A stretch of DNA of 9,129 nucleotides. Origin: Acidobacteriota bacterium (GTDB lineage: Bacteria; Acidobacteriota; Terriglobia; UBA7540). Every line of letters begins with the position of its first letter. The stretch's first letter is position 1. Positions 1 to 6,747 of this stretch are shown one piece after another. Below the pieces are notes generated by a model. The model saw only the letters and a list, made by a program, of their open reading frames with translations, made no database searches and was not told where the DNA came from. Location: positions 1 through 9,129 of the forward strand of contig PLWR01000236.1 of assembly GCA_003165615.1 (NCBI GenBank), given 5' to 3'. Both the position numbers and the translations under genes were made by a program.

Positions 1-1
1 G

Positions 2-133
2 CGCCGTTACGGCAGCGTGCCGCATTCGGGTTTCGGCATGGGCATTGAACGCGCCGTGGCCTGGATCTGCGGGCTTGAACATGTGCGTGAGACCATTCCT
101 TTTCCGCGCATGTTGTACCGGTTAACACCCTGA
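2..133 (+). CDS. asnS: Asparaginyl-tRNA synthetase, C-terminal end (partial)
   Basis: This is the last 43 codons of a gene that begins before the window. The visible protein carries class II synthetase motif 3 (GFGMGIER) and then runs WICGLEH and [17 protein letters not shown] to a TGA stop. The ending [16 protein letters not shown] is typical of asparaginyl-tRNA synthetases; aspartyl enzymes usually have a form like IRDVIAFPK here, so AsnRS is preferred. The motif 3 arginine contacts ATP in the family. The enzyme charges tRNA-Asn with asparagine in the cytoplasm. The N-terminal OB-fold domain and motifs 1 and 2 lie outside the window. The stop is 48 bases before the preferred arginase start, in the same direction, so read-through transcription is possible. 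Confidence 0.9.
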   Translation, partial: RRYGSVPHSGFGMGIERAVAWICGLEHVRETIPFPRMLYRLTP

Positions 134-170
134 CAGTCAGTCAGTGAAGCACTTAATCTCCAGTTTATGG

Positions 171-177
171 AAGAGGA
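171..177 (+). promoter_or_regulatory. Ribosome binding site deciding the arginase start
   Basis: AAGAGGA (within GGAAGAGGA, 169-177) ends four bases before the ATG at 182. The in-frame ATG at 167 has only pyrimidine-rich sequence upstream and no such site. The purine run lies inside the extra five codons of the longer version, which favours the 182 start. Confidence 0.6.
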
Positions 178-181
178 CCGT

Positions 182-1090
182 ATGCAGAAAATCAAAATCA
201 TCGGTGTTCCGCTGGACCTCGGGCAGGAGCGGCGCGGCGTGGATATGGGGCCGTCGGCCGTGCGCGCCGCGGGGTTGAATCACGCCTTGGAGAGTCTGGG
301 ACACGTGGTTGAGGACAGCGGCAATCTCCATGTGCGGTTGCCGGAAGAACAACCCTTTGGCAATCAGACCGCCAAGTACTTGAAGGAGATCGCGGAGGCG
401 TCACAAGAGGTGGCGCAATGGGTCTGCCAGACGCTGGAGGCGGGCTACTTTCCCGTTTCGCTCGGCGGCGATCATTCCATGGCCATCGGCACGCAGGCAG
501 GCGTGGCCAAGTTCTTTCACGATCGCAACCAGGAAATTGGTTGCCTTTGGATTGACGCCCACGCCGACATGAACAGCCCGGAGACCAGCCCCAGCGGCAA
601 CGTGCATGGCATGCCTTTTGCCGCCAGCCTGGGTCACGGTCCGGAAGCGCTGACGCATATCTTTGGCTTTGCACCCAAACTGCGGTCGGAGAGGTGCGCC
701 TTGATTGGGGTTCGCGATTTGGATGCGCGCGAGCGGCAAGTGGTTCGCGGCTCCGGCGTCAGCGTTTTCACCATGCGGGAGATCGACGAACTGGGCATGC
801 GCATCGTGATGGAGCGCGCCATCACCCTCGCTTCGCGAGGGAGCGCGGGGTTCGTGGTATCCTTCGACATGGATGTCGTCGATCCCGATGAAGCGCCGGG
901 CGTGGGCACGCCGGTGCGCGGGGGGATTACCTTCCGCGAGGCGCACCTGGCCATGGAGATGATCGCCGATAGCGGAAAAATGCTTGCCTTTGAACTCGTC
1001 GAGATCAATCCCATCATTGACGTCATGAACAAAACCGCGATTCTGGGTGTCGGATTCACAGCCTCCGCATTGGGAAAGAAGATTCTGTGA
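182..1090 (+). CDS. rocF: Arginase (L-arginine ureohydrolase)
   Basis: This 302-residue cytoplasmic enzyme should hydrolyse L-arginine to L-ornithine and urea with a two-manganese centre. The ureohydrolase ligands are all visible: H98 in GGDHS, D125, H127 and D129 in DAHAD, and D229 and D231 in SFDMDVVDP. Residues that bind the amino-acid end of arginine in known arginases also appear present: N131, S138 and N140 in DMNSPETSPSGNVHGMP, D181 in GVRDLD, and E274 in ELVEINP. These support arginase over agmatinase, which lacks the SGNxHG loop. Length is normal for the family (about 300). Start: the ATG at 182 has a purine-rich site just upstream; an in-frame ATG at 167 would add MEEDR and has none. 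The stop overlaps the GTG start of ddl by four bases, so the two are probably translated together. Substrate call is strong but based on motifs only. Confidence 0.93.
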   Translation: MQKIKIIGVPLDLGQERRGVDMGPSAVRAAGLNHALESLGHVVEDSGNLHVRLPEEQPFGNQTAKYLKEIAEASQEVAQWVCQTLEAGYFPVSLGGDHSMAIGTQAGVAKFFHDRNQEIGCLWIDAHADMNSPETSPSGNVHGMPFAASLGHGPEALTHIFGFAPKLRSERCALIGVRDLDARERQVVRGSGVSVFTMREIDELGMRIVMERAITLASRGSAGFVVSFDMDVVDPDEAPGVGTPVRGGITFREAHLAMEMIADSGKMLAFELVEINPIIDVMNKTAILGVGFTASALGKKIL

Positions 1091-2202
1091 CCAGGAAAAT
1101 CCGCGTCGGCATTCTGTTCGGCGGACGTTCGGGCGAACACGACGTATCGCTCCAATCGGCAGCCTCGGTGATCAATGCACTCGATCCGGCGAAGTATGAA
1201 CTCGTGCCCATTGGCATCACTCGCGAGGGACATTGGCGGGTTGGTTCCGGGGCCGTGCACCTCCTGCCGCAAGTCCTCGAAAGTGGCGATCCTGTTACTC
1301 CTTCGGTGGATCCTTCCGGTCCCAAGCTTCTGCCGCTGGCGCACTCGGTTCCGGGCCCGAATTCGCGGCCGGAGGTCGATGTCGTCTTCCCCGTTCTTCA
1401 CGGGACCTTTGGCGAAGATGGAACAGTCCAGGGGCTTCTGGAACTGGCGAATGTTCCCTACGTCGGAGCCGGCGTGCTTGCCTCCGCAGCAAGCATGGAT
1501 AAGGATGTGATGAAGCGCTTGTTTCGTGACGCAGGTCTTCCCGTTGTTCCGTGGGAACTCATCCTGCGGGCGGACTGGGAAAGCCATCCCGACGCCGTGC
1601 GCAAGCGAATTGAAAAGGGATTGCGCTATCCGCTGTTCGTGAAACCTGTGAACATGGGTTCTTCGGTTGGGATCAGCAAGGTCCATAGCCGGCGCGAGCT
1701 GGCGGCCGGATTGAATTTGGCCGCACAGTACGACCGGAAAATTCTGGTGGAAAAAGGAATCGACGCCCGCGAGATCGAATGCTCCGTGTTGGGAAACGAT
1801 CACCCCCAGGCCTCCGTGCCGGGGGAAGTTGTGCCGGTTAACGAGTTCTATGATTACGAGGCGAAGTATATCAAAGAGGGTTCGGAGCTCGTCATCCCGG
1901 CGCAACTCACGGCCCGGCAGACCAAGCAGGTTCGGGAAGTGGCCATCCGCGCGTTCCAGGCCGTAGACGGCGCCGGCATGGGGCGGGTGGACTTTCTCCT
2001 CGATCGCAGATCAGGAAAGGTCTATCTGAACGAGATTAATACCATTCCTGGCTTCACCTCCATCAGCATGTATCCCAAACTCTGGGAAGCGAGCGGCATT
2101 CCATACTCCCAGCTTCTGGACCGCCTGATCGAACTGGCTCTCGAACGCCACCGGGACAAATCGCGCACGCAATTCACCTACTCGCCAAAGTCCCACAACT
2201 GA
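1087..2202 (+). CDS. ddl: D-alanine--D-alanine ligase
   Basis: This 371-residue ATP-grasp enzyme joins two D-alanines using ATP to make the dipeptide end of the peptidoglycan precursor. Visible in order: the N-terminal GGRSGEHDVS with E17; VLHGTFGEDGTVQG; K139 in SMDKDVMK, which fits the first ATP-binding lysine; KPVNMGSSVG with K186 and the serine loop (192-193); the omega-loop YDYEAKY (255-261), whose final tyrosine matches the one typical of D-Ala-D-Ala rather than D-Ala-D-Lac (Van-type) ligases; and the metal ligands D302, E316 and N318 in VDFLLD and LNEINTIPGF. At 371 residues it is the longer DdlA-like form; DdlB types are about 306. The GTG start lies inside GTGA, overlapping the arginase stop, and a purine-rich GGGAAAGAAG precedes it. 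No signal peptide is seen. It is the last gene of its transcription unit; a promoter for the next operon follows. Confidence 0.96.
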   Translation: MTRKIRVGILFGGRSGEHDVSLQSAASVINALDPAKYELVPIGITREGHWRVGSGAVHLLPQVLESGDPVTPSVDPSGPKLLPLAHSVPGPNSRPEVDVVFPVLHGTFGEDGTVQGLLELANVPYVGAGVLASAASMDKDVMKRLFRDAGLPVVPWELILRADWESHPDAVRKRIEKGLRYPLFVKPVNMGSSVGISKVHSRRELAAGLNLAAQYDRKILVEKGIDAREIECSVLGNDHPQASVPGEVVPVNEFYDYEAKYIKEGSELVIPAQLTARQTKQVREVAIRAFQAVDGAGMGRVDFLLDRRSGKVYLNEINTIPGFTSISMYPKLWEASGIPYSQLLDRLIELALERHRDKSRTQFTYSPKSHN

Positions 2203-2232
2203 GGTTTCATTCCCTACGCATCGCTGCATCTC

Positions 2233-2262
2233 TTGACATGGATTAGCAAGCCATGGTATTTA
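2233..2262 (+). promoter_or_regulatory. Sigma70-type promoter of the TetR-efflux operon
   Basis: A perfect -35 hexamer TTGACA (2233-2238) is followed after 18 bases by a weak -10, TATTTA (2257-2262). The expected transcription start is near 2269, only about 11 bases before the ATG at 2280. The -35 is certain by eye; the -10 is the best of several poor matches, so its exact position is less sure. The palindrome at 2258-2281 covers the -10 and the start point, as expected for a repressed promoter. Confidence 0.6.
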
Positions 2263-2281
2263 ACTATCTGGTTAGTTAAAT
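2258..2281. promoter_or_regulatory. Perfect palindromic operator, probably for the adjacent TetR repressor
   Basis: The arms ATTTAACTA (2258-2266) and TAGTTAAAT (2273-2281) are exact reverse complements, separated by the six bases TCTGGT. A 9-bp perfect arm with a short spacer directly before a tetR-type gene is the usual form of a TetR-family autoregulatory operator. It overlaps the proposed -10 and the first two bases of the TetR ATG, so a bound dimer would block RNA polymerase. That TetR binds here is an inference; the palindrome itself is seen directly. Confidence 0.75.
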
Positions 2282-2945
2282 GACGAAACGGGCTTCCCAA
2301 AGGGATATTCCGGCACACGCAAGGCACCGCGACAGCGTTGAGACGCGGGCTACGATCCTGAAGGCGGCGGAGCGCATTTACGCCGAGGTTGGTCTGGCGG
2401 GCGCGCGTACCGAAGCCATCGCCGCAGCCGCCGGTGTAAACAAAGCCCTGCTCTATTACTACTTCAAGAGCAAGGAAGGGCTTTACCAGGCGGTCGTGGG
2501 ATCGCAATTACAGCAATTCCAGCAGCAAGCACGGGAGGTGCTGTCGGCAAAGGGTCCGTCGGGGCCCATCCTCTTGCGCTATGTGAGCTATCACTTTGAC
2601 TTTATCGGGACTCACCCCAATTTTCCTCGCATCTTTCAGCGAATGATGATGGAAGGTGATCGCGCTCTGGAGCGGATGATTCGCGAGCACTCAATTCCGC
2701 TCAAGAGGCTATTGGTGTCGGTGCTGGAGCGGGGAATGAAAGCGGGAGAATTCCGGCGCCTGGACAAGGGGCACACCATCGTTTCGATTGCCGGGTTGGC
2801 GGCGCATTATTTCAATATCGCTCCGGCGATCCGCATGGTTACCGGTCAGGACCCTTATAGCAAAGCCAACTTAGCCACGAGGAAAGCCGAGGTTTTGAGG
2901 TTCATTCGCTACGCGCTCTTTCGTAATCGGGAGGCTGTTGAGTAA
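2280..2945 (+). CDS. TetR-family transcriptional repressor of the efflux operon
   Basis: The 221-residue protein has a typical N-terminal TetR DNA-binding domain at about residues 20-72: ATILKAAERIYAEVGLAGAR, then the helix-turn-helix TEAIAAAAGVNKALLYYYF (44-62) and the KSKEGLYQAVV cap. The rest (about 73-221) is a helical ligand-binding and dimerisation domain that I cannot assign to a ligand; FPRIFQRMMMEGDRALERMI lies within it. The position ahead of HlyD, ATPase and permease genes matches CecR (YbiH)-type regulators of YbhGFSR pumps. It probably represses its own operon through the palindrome over its start codon and lets go on binding a toxic or signalling compound. The ATG at 2280 is the only sensible start and has no Shine-Dalgarno site. 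Its stop shares one base with the next gene's ATG (TAATG), so the repressor and pump are made together. Confidence 0.92.
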   Translation: MTKRASQRDIPAHARHRDSVETRATILKAAERIYAEVGLAGARTEAIAAAAGVNKALLYYYFKSKEGLYQAVVGSQLQQFQQQAREVLSAKGPSGPILLRYVSYHFDFIGTHPNFPRIFQRMMMEGDRALERMIREHSIPLKRLLVSVLERGMKAGEFRRLDKGHTIVSIAGLAAHYFNIAPAIRMVTGQDPYSKANLATRKAEVLRFIRYALFRNREAVE

Positions 2946-4000
2946 TGAAGCGCAAGATTATTCTACCCATTCTGATCGTACTCATTCTTAGTGGCGGAGT
3001 CGTCTACTACAAAGCTGTCACGCGGCCACAACCCCTTGTCCTGACCGGCATCGTTACTACCAACGACGTGGTTGCCAGCTCGCAAATTCAAGGGCAGCTT
3101 GCGCAGGTGCTGGTGAAGGAAGGTGATACGGTGCAGGCCGGGCAGTTGCTCGCGGTGATCGCACCCGAGGAATTGCGCGCCGATGAGTCGTTTTACCTCC
3201 ACACCGAACGAGGAACGGCTTCGCAGGTCACGGAAGCCGAGGCAGCGCTTAAATTCCAGGAGGAGCAGACCCGCGACCAGATCAAGCAGGCAGAGGCGGC
3301 GCTGGCAGCGGCGCTGGCGCAGGAAGACGAGGCCCAAGCCGACCTGGAGCTTGACCGTTTGAATTTCCAGCGTACCAAGGGGCTCTACGACCAGAAGATT
3401 GATTCGCAGCAGGCGCTGGATCAGGCGCGAGCGGCCTTTGAGGCGCAACAGGCGCACGTCGAGTCGCTCCGCAAGCAGGTGGAATCCCAGCGCGCAGCCG
3501 TTGCCCTAGCCCGGTCCAACGAAGACCAGATCGCCGTGCGGCGAAGCCAACTGCAAGCCATGGAGGGGCAACAGGCGGCTGCCGGCGCGCAGATGTCGAA
3601 GGCGCAGGTTCGCCTGGACTATACGGAGATTCACGCTCCCATCGCCGGCATCATTTCCGTGCTCGCCGCTCGTCAGGGTGAAGTGGTGAACATCGGCCAG
3701 CCCATTGCCTCGATTGTGAATCCTGATGATCTTTGGGTGCGCGCGGATGTGCCGGAAACATTCCTTGATCGCATCCGTCTTGGCGACCACATGCAAGTGC
3801 GTTTTCCCGATGGATTAGAGCGCGAGGGGACCGTTTTCTATCGCGGGGCGGACGCCGACTACGCCACTCAGCGCGATGTGAGCCAAAGCAAGCGGGACAT
3901 TAAAACCTTTGAACTCCGGTTTCGATTCGACAACAGCGACCGCCGGCTGTGGCCCGGCCTGACCGCTTACGTAACCTTGCCGCCGCAAGACGTCCACTAA
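2945..4000 (+). CDS. HlyD/EmrA/YbhG-type membrane fusion protein (periplasmic adaptor)
   Basis: This 351-residue protein should link the inner-membrane ABC pump to an outer-membrane channel. A basic MKRK start leads into one membrane helix at about residues 5-22, giving a short cytoplasmic N-terminus and a periplasmic body. Half of a biotinyl-lipoyl domain follows (about 33-72, with QGQLAQVLVKEGDTVQAGQLL), then a long Ala/Gln/Glu-rich coiled-coil hairpin (about 88-215), then the second lipoyl half starting at RLDYTEIHAPIAG (223-235), and a beta-barrel region ending WPGLTAYVTLPP. Length is normal for the family. GGGAGG (2929-2934) lies ten bases before the ATG, which overlaps the TetR stop as TAATG. 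No outer-membrane TolC-like gene is in the window, so the channel is presumably encoded elsewhere. The substrate is unknown; drugs, hydrophobic compounds or signal molecules are all possible. Confidence 0.92.
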   Translation: MKRKIILPILIVLILSGGVVYYKAVTRPQPLVLTGIVTTNDVVASSQIQGQLAQVLVKEGDTVQAGQLLAVIAPEELRADESFYLHTERGTASQVTEAEAALKFQEEQTRDQIKQAEAALAAALAQEDEAQADLELDRLNFQRTKGLYDQKIDSQQALDQARAAFEAQQAHVESLRKQVESQRAAVALARSNEDQIAVRRSQLQAMEGQQAAAGAQMSKAQVRLDYTEIHAPIAGIISVLAARQGEVVNIGQPIASIVNPDDLWVRADVPETFLDRIRLGDHMQVRFPDGLEREGTVFYRGADADYATQRDVSQSKRDIKTFELRFRFDNSDRRLWPGLTAYVTLPPQDVH

Positions 4001-4028
4001 CCCCCTCCGGGTAACTGGATTTGAAACG

Positions 4029-5048
4029 ATGGAACCGTTGCCTATACAGCCCAAAACGATCGTCGCGGTGGAAGTCGAACACTTGCGCAAGTGTTTCGGC
4101 AGTTTTTGCGCCGTCGATGACGTGAACTTTTCGGTGGGGCACGGTGAAGTGTTCGGCCTGCTCGGTCCGAACGGCGCGGGCAAATCCACCCTGATCCGTG
4201 TGCTTACCACGCTTTTGCCCCCCACCTCCGGCGTGGCGCGCATTCTCGGCTTTGACGTCGTTCGTGATGCCGACCAGGTGCGCAAATGCATTGGGGTTAT
4301 TCCCCAGGCCATGACGTCCGATCTTGATTTAAGCGCCATGGAAAACATGCAGATCTATGCCAAGCTCTACAGTGTTCCCCGCGAGCGCCGCATCAAGGTG
4401 GCCAAAGAACTCCTGGAAGCAGTCGATCTGCTTCCTTGGGCGGATAAACTGGTGAAGAATTTTTCCGGTGGCATGCGGCGGCGTTTGGAAATCGCCCGCG
4501 GGCTGGTGCATGAGCCGCGCATCTTCTTTCTGGACGAACCCACCACGGGCCTCGACCCTGCCTCCCGCGTGGGAGTGTGGGAAATGCTGATGCGGCTCAA
4601 GAAAGAACGCGAATTGACGATCCTCCTGACCACCCATTATATGGATGAGGCTGACAAGCTCTGCGATCGCATTGCCATTGTGGACCATGGGAAGCTGATG
4701 GCGCTGGATTCACCGCTCAAGCTGAAGGCTTCCATCCCCGGCAACAACGTCCTGGAAGTCGGTTTTTCGCGCGTTCCGGAAGGATGGCTCCAAACCATGC
4801 AAAACCTCCCGGACGTGCAAGACGTGAAGTCTGACGACCACGTGTTCCGCATCGGCTCCGATAACGGTCCGAAGACCACCGTGGCGCTGCTCGAGGCGGC
4901 CCGTGACGCGCAAATTGAGGTGACGTCGCTTTCCGTTCAAAGCACCTCGCTCGACGATGTGTTCATGCATTACACCGGCCGACAGTTGCGCGACGCCTTG
5001 CAGGATGCGCTCGGCTACAATCCCCCTGTTATCCGTAGAGGGCTATGA
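4029..5048 (+). CDS. ABC-2-type transporter ATP-binding protein (YbhF/DrrA-like)
   Basis: The 339-residue ATPase should power the neighbouring permease from the cytoplasmic face. All nucleotide-binding motifs are intact: Walker A GPNGAGKST (46-54, K52), Q-loop Q93 in IPQ, signature FSGGMRRRLEIARGL (from 145), Walker B FFLDEP with D169 and E170, D-loop GLDP, and switch H203 in TTHYMDEA. The C-terminal part (about 225-339) is the extension common to DrrA/CcmA-like exporters; SVQSTSLDDVFMHYTGRQLR near its end is typical. It has a single ATPase domain, unlike E. coli YbhF, which has two fused ones, so it should act as a homodimer. The ATG at 4029 lies 28 bases after the adaptor stop with only a weak ribosome site (GGAT, 4017-4020). 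The stop overlaps the permease start as ATGA, pointing to coupled translation of the pump subunits. Confidence 0.95.
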   Translation: MEPLPIQPKTIVAVEVEHLRKCFGSFCAVDDVNFSVGHGEVFGLLGPNGAGKSTLIRVLTTLLPPTSGVARILGFDVVRDADQVRKCIGVIPQAMTSDLDLSAMENMQIYAKLYSVPRERRIKVAKELLEAVDLLPWADKLVKNFSGGMRRRLEIARGLVHEPRIFFLDEPTTGLDPASRVGVWEMLMRLKKERELTILLTTHYMDEADKLCDRIAIVDHGKLMALDSPLKLKASIPGNNVLEVGFSRVPEGWLQTMQNLPDVQDVKSDDHVFRIGSDNGPKTTVALLEAARDAQIEVTSLSVQSTSLDDVFMHYTGRQLRDALQDALGYNPPVIRRGL

Positions 5049-6157
5049 ATCGAATCCTGGCACTGGTGGAACGCGACTTGCGCAAGTTCATACGCAGCCC
5101 CACGCTCATCCTGGTGTCGATGGTGATGCCCATCGTGCAATTGGTGGTCCTGGGGTACGCATTTGGCGGGAAGATCCGGGACCTGCGCGTGGGGGTGGTG
5201 AATCAGGATCAGGGCATGCCCACCATAAAGCTGCGGGAAATGTGCGGGGCCATCGCCGCCAACGCAAAGACTTTTGAAACGGTTGATTACAGCGACATCC
5301 AGAAGGCCACGCAGGATTTGCGGGATGGTCGAATCAATGGGGTCTTGAATTTCCCGCCGGACTATTCGCGCCGGGTATTGGCCAAGGATGCGCCGCAAGT
5401 GGCGCTCATTGAAGACAACACGGACAACTTCGCCGTCGACGCCCTGGAGGCTGGGTTTAGCGAGATTGTGGGCACCTACAATCAAGGTGGCGCCCCGCCG
5501 CGCGTCCCCAGTGGAGTCACGCTCTCGGTGGTGGAGATCTATCCCTACGTTCCCTATATCCAATACCTCCTGGCGGGCTCGATTGTCATGGCGATTTTCG
5601 TTTCCGCAATGATCGGTGGGGGTATTATCTATATTGATGATAAAGCGCGCGGGCTCCATGAAGGTTACCTGGTTACGCCGATTTCCAAACTTGAGCTGAT
5701 CATGGGCTTCAACCTCTCCGGAACGGCGAAGGCGGTGTTGGCCGGGATCGTCCTGACCACGGTGGGATCCGTCATTGCCGGAATACCCAATCCCTTGGAA
5801 CCCATCCGCCTGCTGAAGCTTCTGCTGGTCATCGTCTTGACCTCGCTGGCTCTGATCAGCATGATGTTTTTCCTGATGGTCCGCGTCAATGACCCCCTGG
5901 TGCCACGTGCCACTTTCGGTGTGCTCAACACGCTGCTGTACTTCCCCAGTGGCGCCGTCTACCCCATCTACGGATTTCCTGCCTGGATGCGGGTCATTTC
6001 CAGATTTGATCCCTTTACCTATGCCGTGCATGCTTTCAAATCCCTGCTGCTCAAGAACACGGGAATCATGGCAATTGCCGGGGACCTGACTTTCCTGGCG
6101 GTGTTCACCCTGGCGATGGTGGTTGCGGAAACCCTCCTTTTCAAGCGCTCCCTTTAA
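5045..6157 (+). CDS. ABC-2-type transporter permease (YbhS/YbhR-like)
   Basis: The 370-residue inner-membrane protein forms the transport path of the pump. Membrane segments read by eye are at about 20-41, 175-196, 224-247, 256-279, 292-310 and 341-366: six helices with a large loop (42-170) between the first and second that should face the periplasm. This is the standard layout of ABC-2 permeases that work with HlyD adaptors. MNRILALVERDLRKFIRSP is a typical amphipathic start, and FPSGAVYPI (300-308) fits the conserved re-entrant region. GAGGG lies just before the ATG, which overlaps the ATPase stop by four bases. Only one permease gene is present, whereas E. coli has a YbhS-YbhR pair, so a homodimer is likely. 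It ends the efflux operon. Substrate cannot be read from the sequence. Confidence 0.93.
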   Translation: MNRILALVERDLRKFIRSPTLILVSMVMPIVQLVVLGYAFGGKIRDLRVGVVNQDQGMPTIKLREMCGAIAANAKTFETVDYSDIQKATQDLRDGRINGVLNFPPDYSRRVLAKDAPQVALIEDNTDNFAVDALEAGFSEIVGTYNQGGAPPRVPSGVTLSVVEIYPYVPYIQYLLAGSIVMAIFVSAMIGGGIIYIDDKARGLHEGYLVTPISKLELIMGFNLSGTAKAVLAGIVLTTVGSVIAGIPNPLEPIRLLKLLLVIVLTSLALISMMFFLMVRVNDPLVPRATFGVLNTLLYFPSGAVYPIYGFPAWMRVISRFDPFTYAVHAFKSLLLKNTGIMAIAGDLTFLAVFTLAMVVAETLLFKRSL

Positions 6158-6165
6158 TCCTCCCC

Positions 6166-6195
6166 TTGGCAATCCGCCCCCGCATCCAACATAAT
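6166..6195 (+). promoter_or_regulatory. Sigma70-type promoter of the small membrane protein gene
   Basis: TTGGCA (6166-6171, five of six matches to the -35 consensus) and CATAAT (6190-6195, five of six to the -10) are 18 bases apart. The predicted start near 6202 leaves a leader of about 45 bases before the ATG at 6248, which includes a small hairpin, GGAGT/ACTCC (6207-6211 and 6220-6224). Spacing and matches are good for a promoter read by eye, and it lies in the gap after the efflux operon. Confidence 0.55.
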
Positions 6196-6202
6196 GTGGG
6201 GG
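6177..6202. repeat. 8-bp inverted repeat spanning the -10 region
   Basis: CCCCCGCA (6177-6184) pairs with TGTGGGGG (6195-6202) with one G-T wobble across a ten-base loop. It starts 20 bases after the permease stop, so it could help end the efflux transcript, but no T-run follows it. It encloses the CATAAT -10 hexamer except for that hexamer's last base, so it may equally be a protein-binding site for the downstream promoter. Function is not decided by the sequence. Confidence 0.4.
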
Positions 6203-6247
6203 CTCGGGAGTGTGGTGATACTCCTTGCTCCTGGGGAAGGACCGGCC

Positions 6248-6649
6248 ATGACTCTTTTTGACGCCACACCGCCCAAACCACCTCGAAAGATAGGACGCTA
6301 CATTCTGATAGCTCTGGCCGTTATCATCGTTGGCGGGGTGGGCTATATCGCCTTTCATAATTTCCGTGAGGAACGAGCCGTCTCGCACTTCCTCACCACG
6401 CTGGAGCAGGGTAATTACCGTGAAGCCTACCGGCTTTGGCAGCCCAGCGACACATACTCTTACGCGGATTTCCTGCACGACTGGGGTGAGCGCGGCGACT
6501 ACGGAAAAATTCGCACCTTCAAAATTCTGGGGTCGCGATCCAAAGGCACGCAGACCGTTATTGTCACGGTCACCATAAATGACGAGGAACCACCGCGCGA
6601 TCTTGTGGTTGACCGCAAAACCAAAGGGCTGGCCTTCTCCCCCTTCTGA
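6248..6649 (+). CDS. Small membrane-anchored hypothetical protein, possibly NTF2-like
   Basis: I do not recognise this gene by name. The 133-residue product has a proline- and lysine-rich cytoplasmic start (TPPKPPRK), one membrane helix at about 17-36 (YILIALAVIIVGGVGYIAF), and a soluble domain of about 95 residues that should lie outside the cytoplasm. The stretch SHFLTTLEQGNYREAYRLW followed by strand-like segments ending in ...VIVTVTI resembles the small cone-shaped NTF2-like/DUF4878-type domains, where a helical start meets a curved sheet; this is a fold guess. The ATG at 6248 is chosen because GGGGAAGGA (6233-6241) lies six bases upstream. The frame stays open back to 6194, but that extension has no ribosome site and would overlap the promoter. 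It has its own promoter, so it need not act with the pump. It is convergent with the glycosyltransferase gene. Confidence 0.8.
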   Translation: MTLFDATPPKPPRKIGRYILIALAVIIVGGVGYIAFHNFREERAVSHFLTTLEQGNYREAYRLWQPSDTYSYADFLHDWGERGDYGKIRTFKILGSRSKGTQTVIVTVTINDEEPPRDLVVDRKTKGLAFSPF

Positions 6650-6677
6650 ATTGTGGGAGCGCCAGCCCACCCTTTGG
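6621..6677. terminator. Nested inverted repeats between convergent genes, possible terminator
   Basis: CCAAAGGG (6621-6628, inside the end of the small membrane protein gene) and CCCTTTGG (6670-6677) are exact reverse complements, and an inner GTGGG/CCCAC hairpin (6653-6657 and 6666-6670) with an eight-base loop shares one base with the outer arm. The location just after a stop and between convergent genes suits a terminator. No U-tract follows on the plus strand, so an intrinsic terminator is doubtful. Confidence 0.25.
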
Positions 6678-6747
6678 ACCCTCGCTCGAAGGCGCGTGAG
6701 TTGAGCCTCCCCGAAGTCCCTTGACCAAAATGTTGGAATGTATTGCG

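Noticed and set aside
134..145. Three tandem CAGT units after the asnS stop
   Set aside because: Too short and too few copies to be a meaningful repeat, and no hairpin or T-run follows to make a terminator.
634..1905. A 423-codon open frame on the minus strand opposite arginase and ddl
   Set aside because: No recognisable motif, and it lies opposite two genes whose active-site residues are all conserved on the plus strand.
6194..6247. An upstream ATG giving 18 extra residues to the small membrane protein
   Set aside because: No ribosome site precedes it and it falls on the promoter -10 region; the ATG at 6248 has GGGGAAGGA at proper distance.
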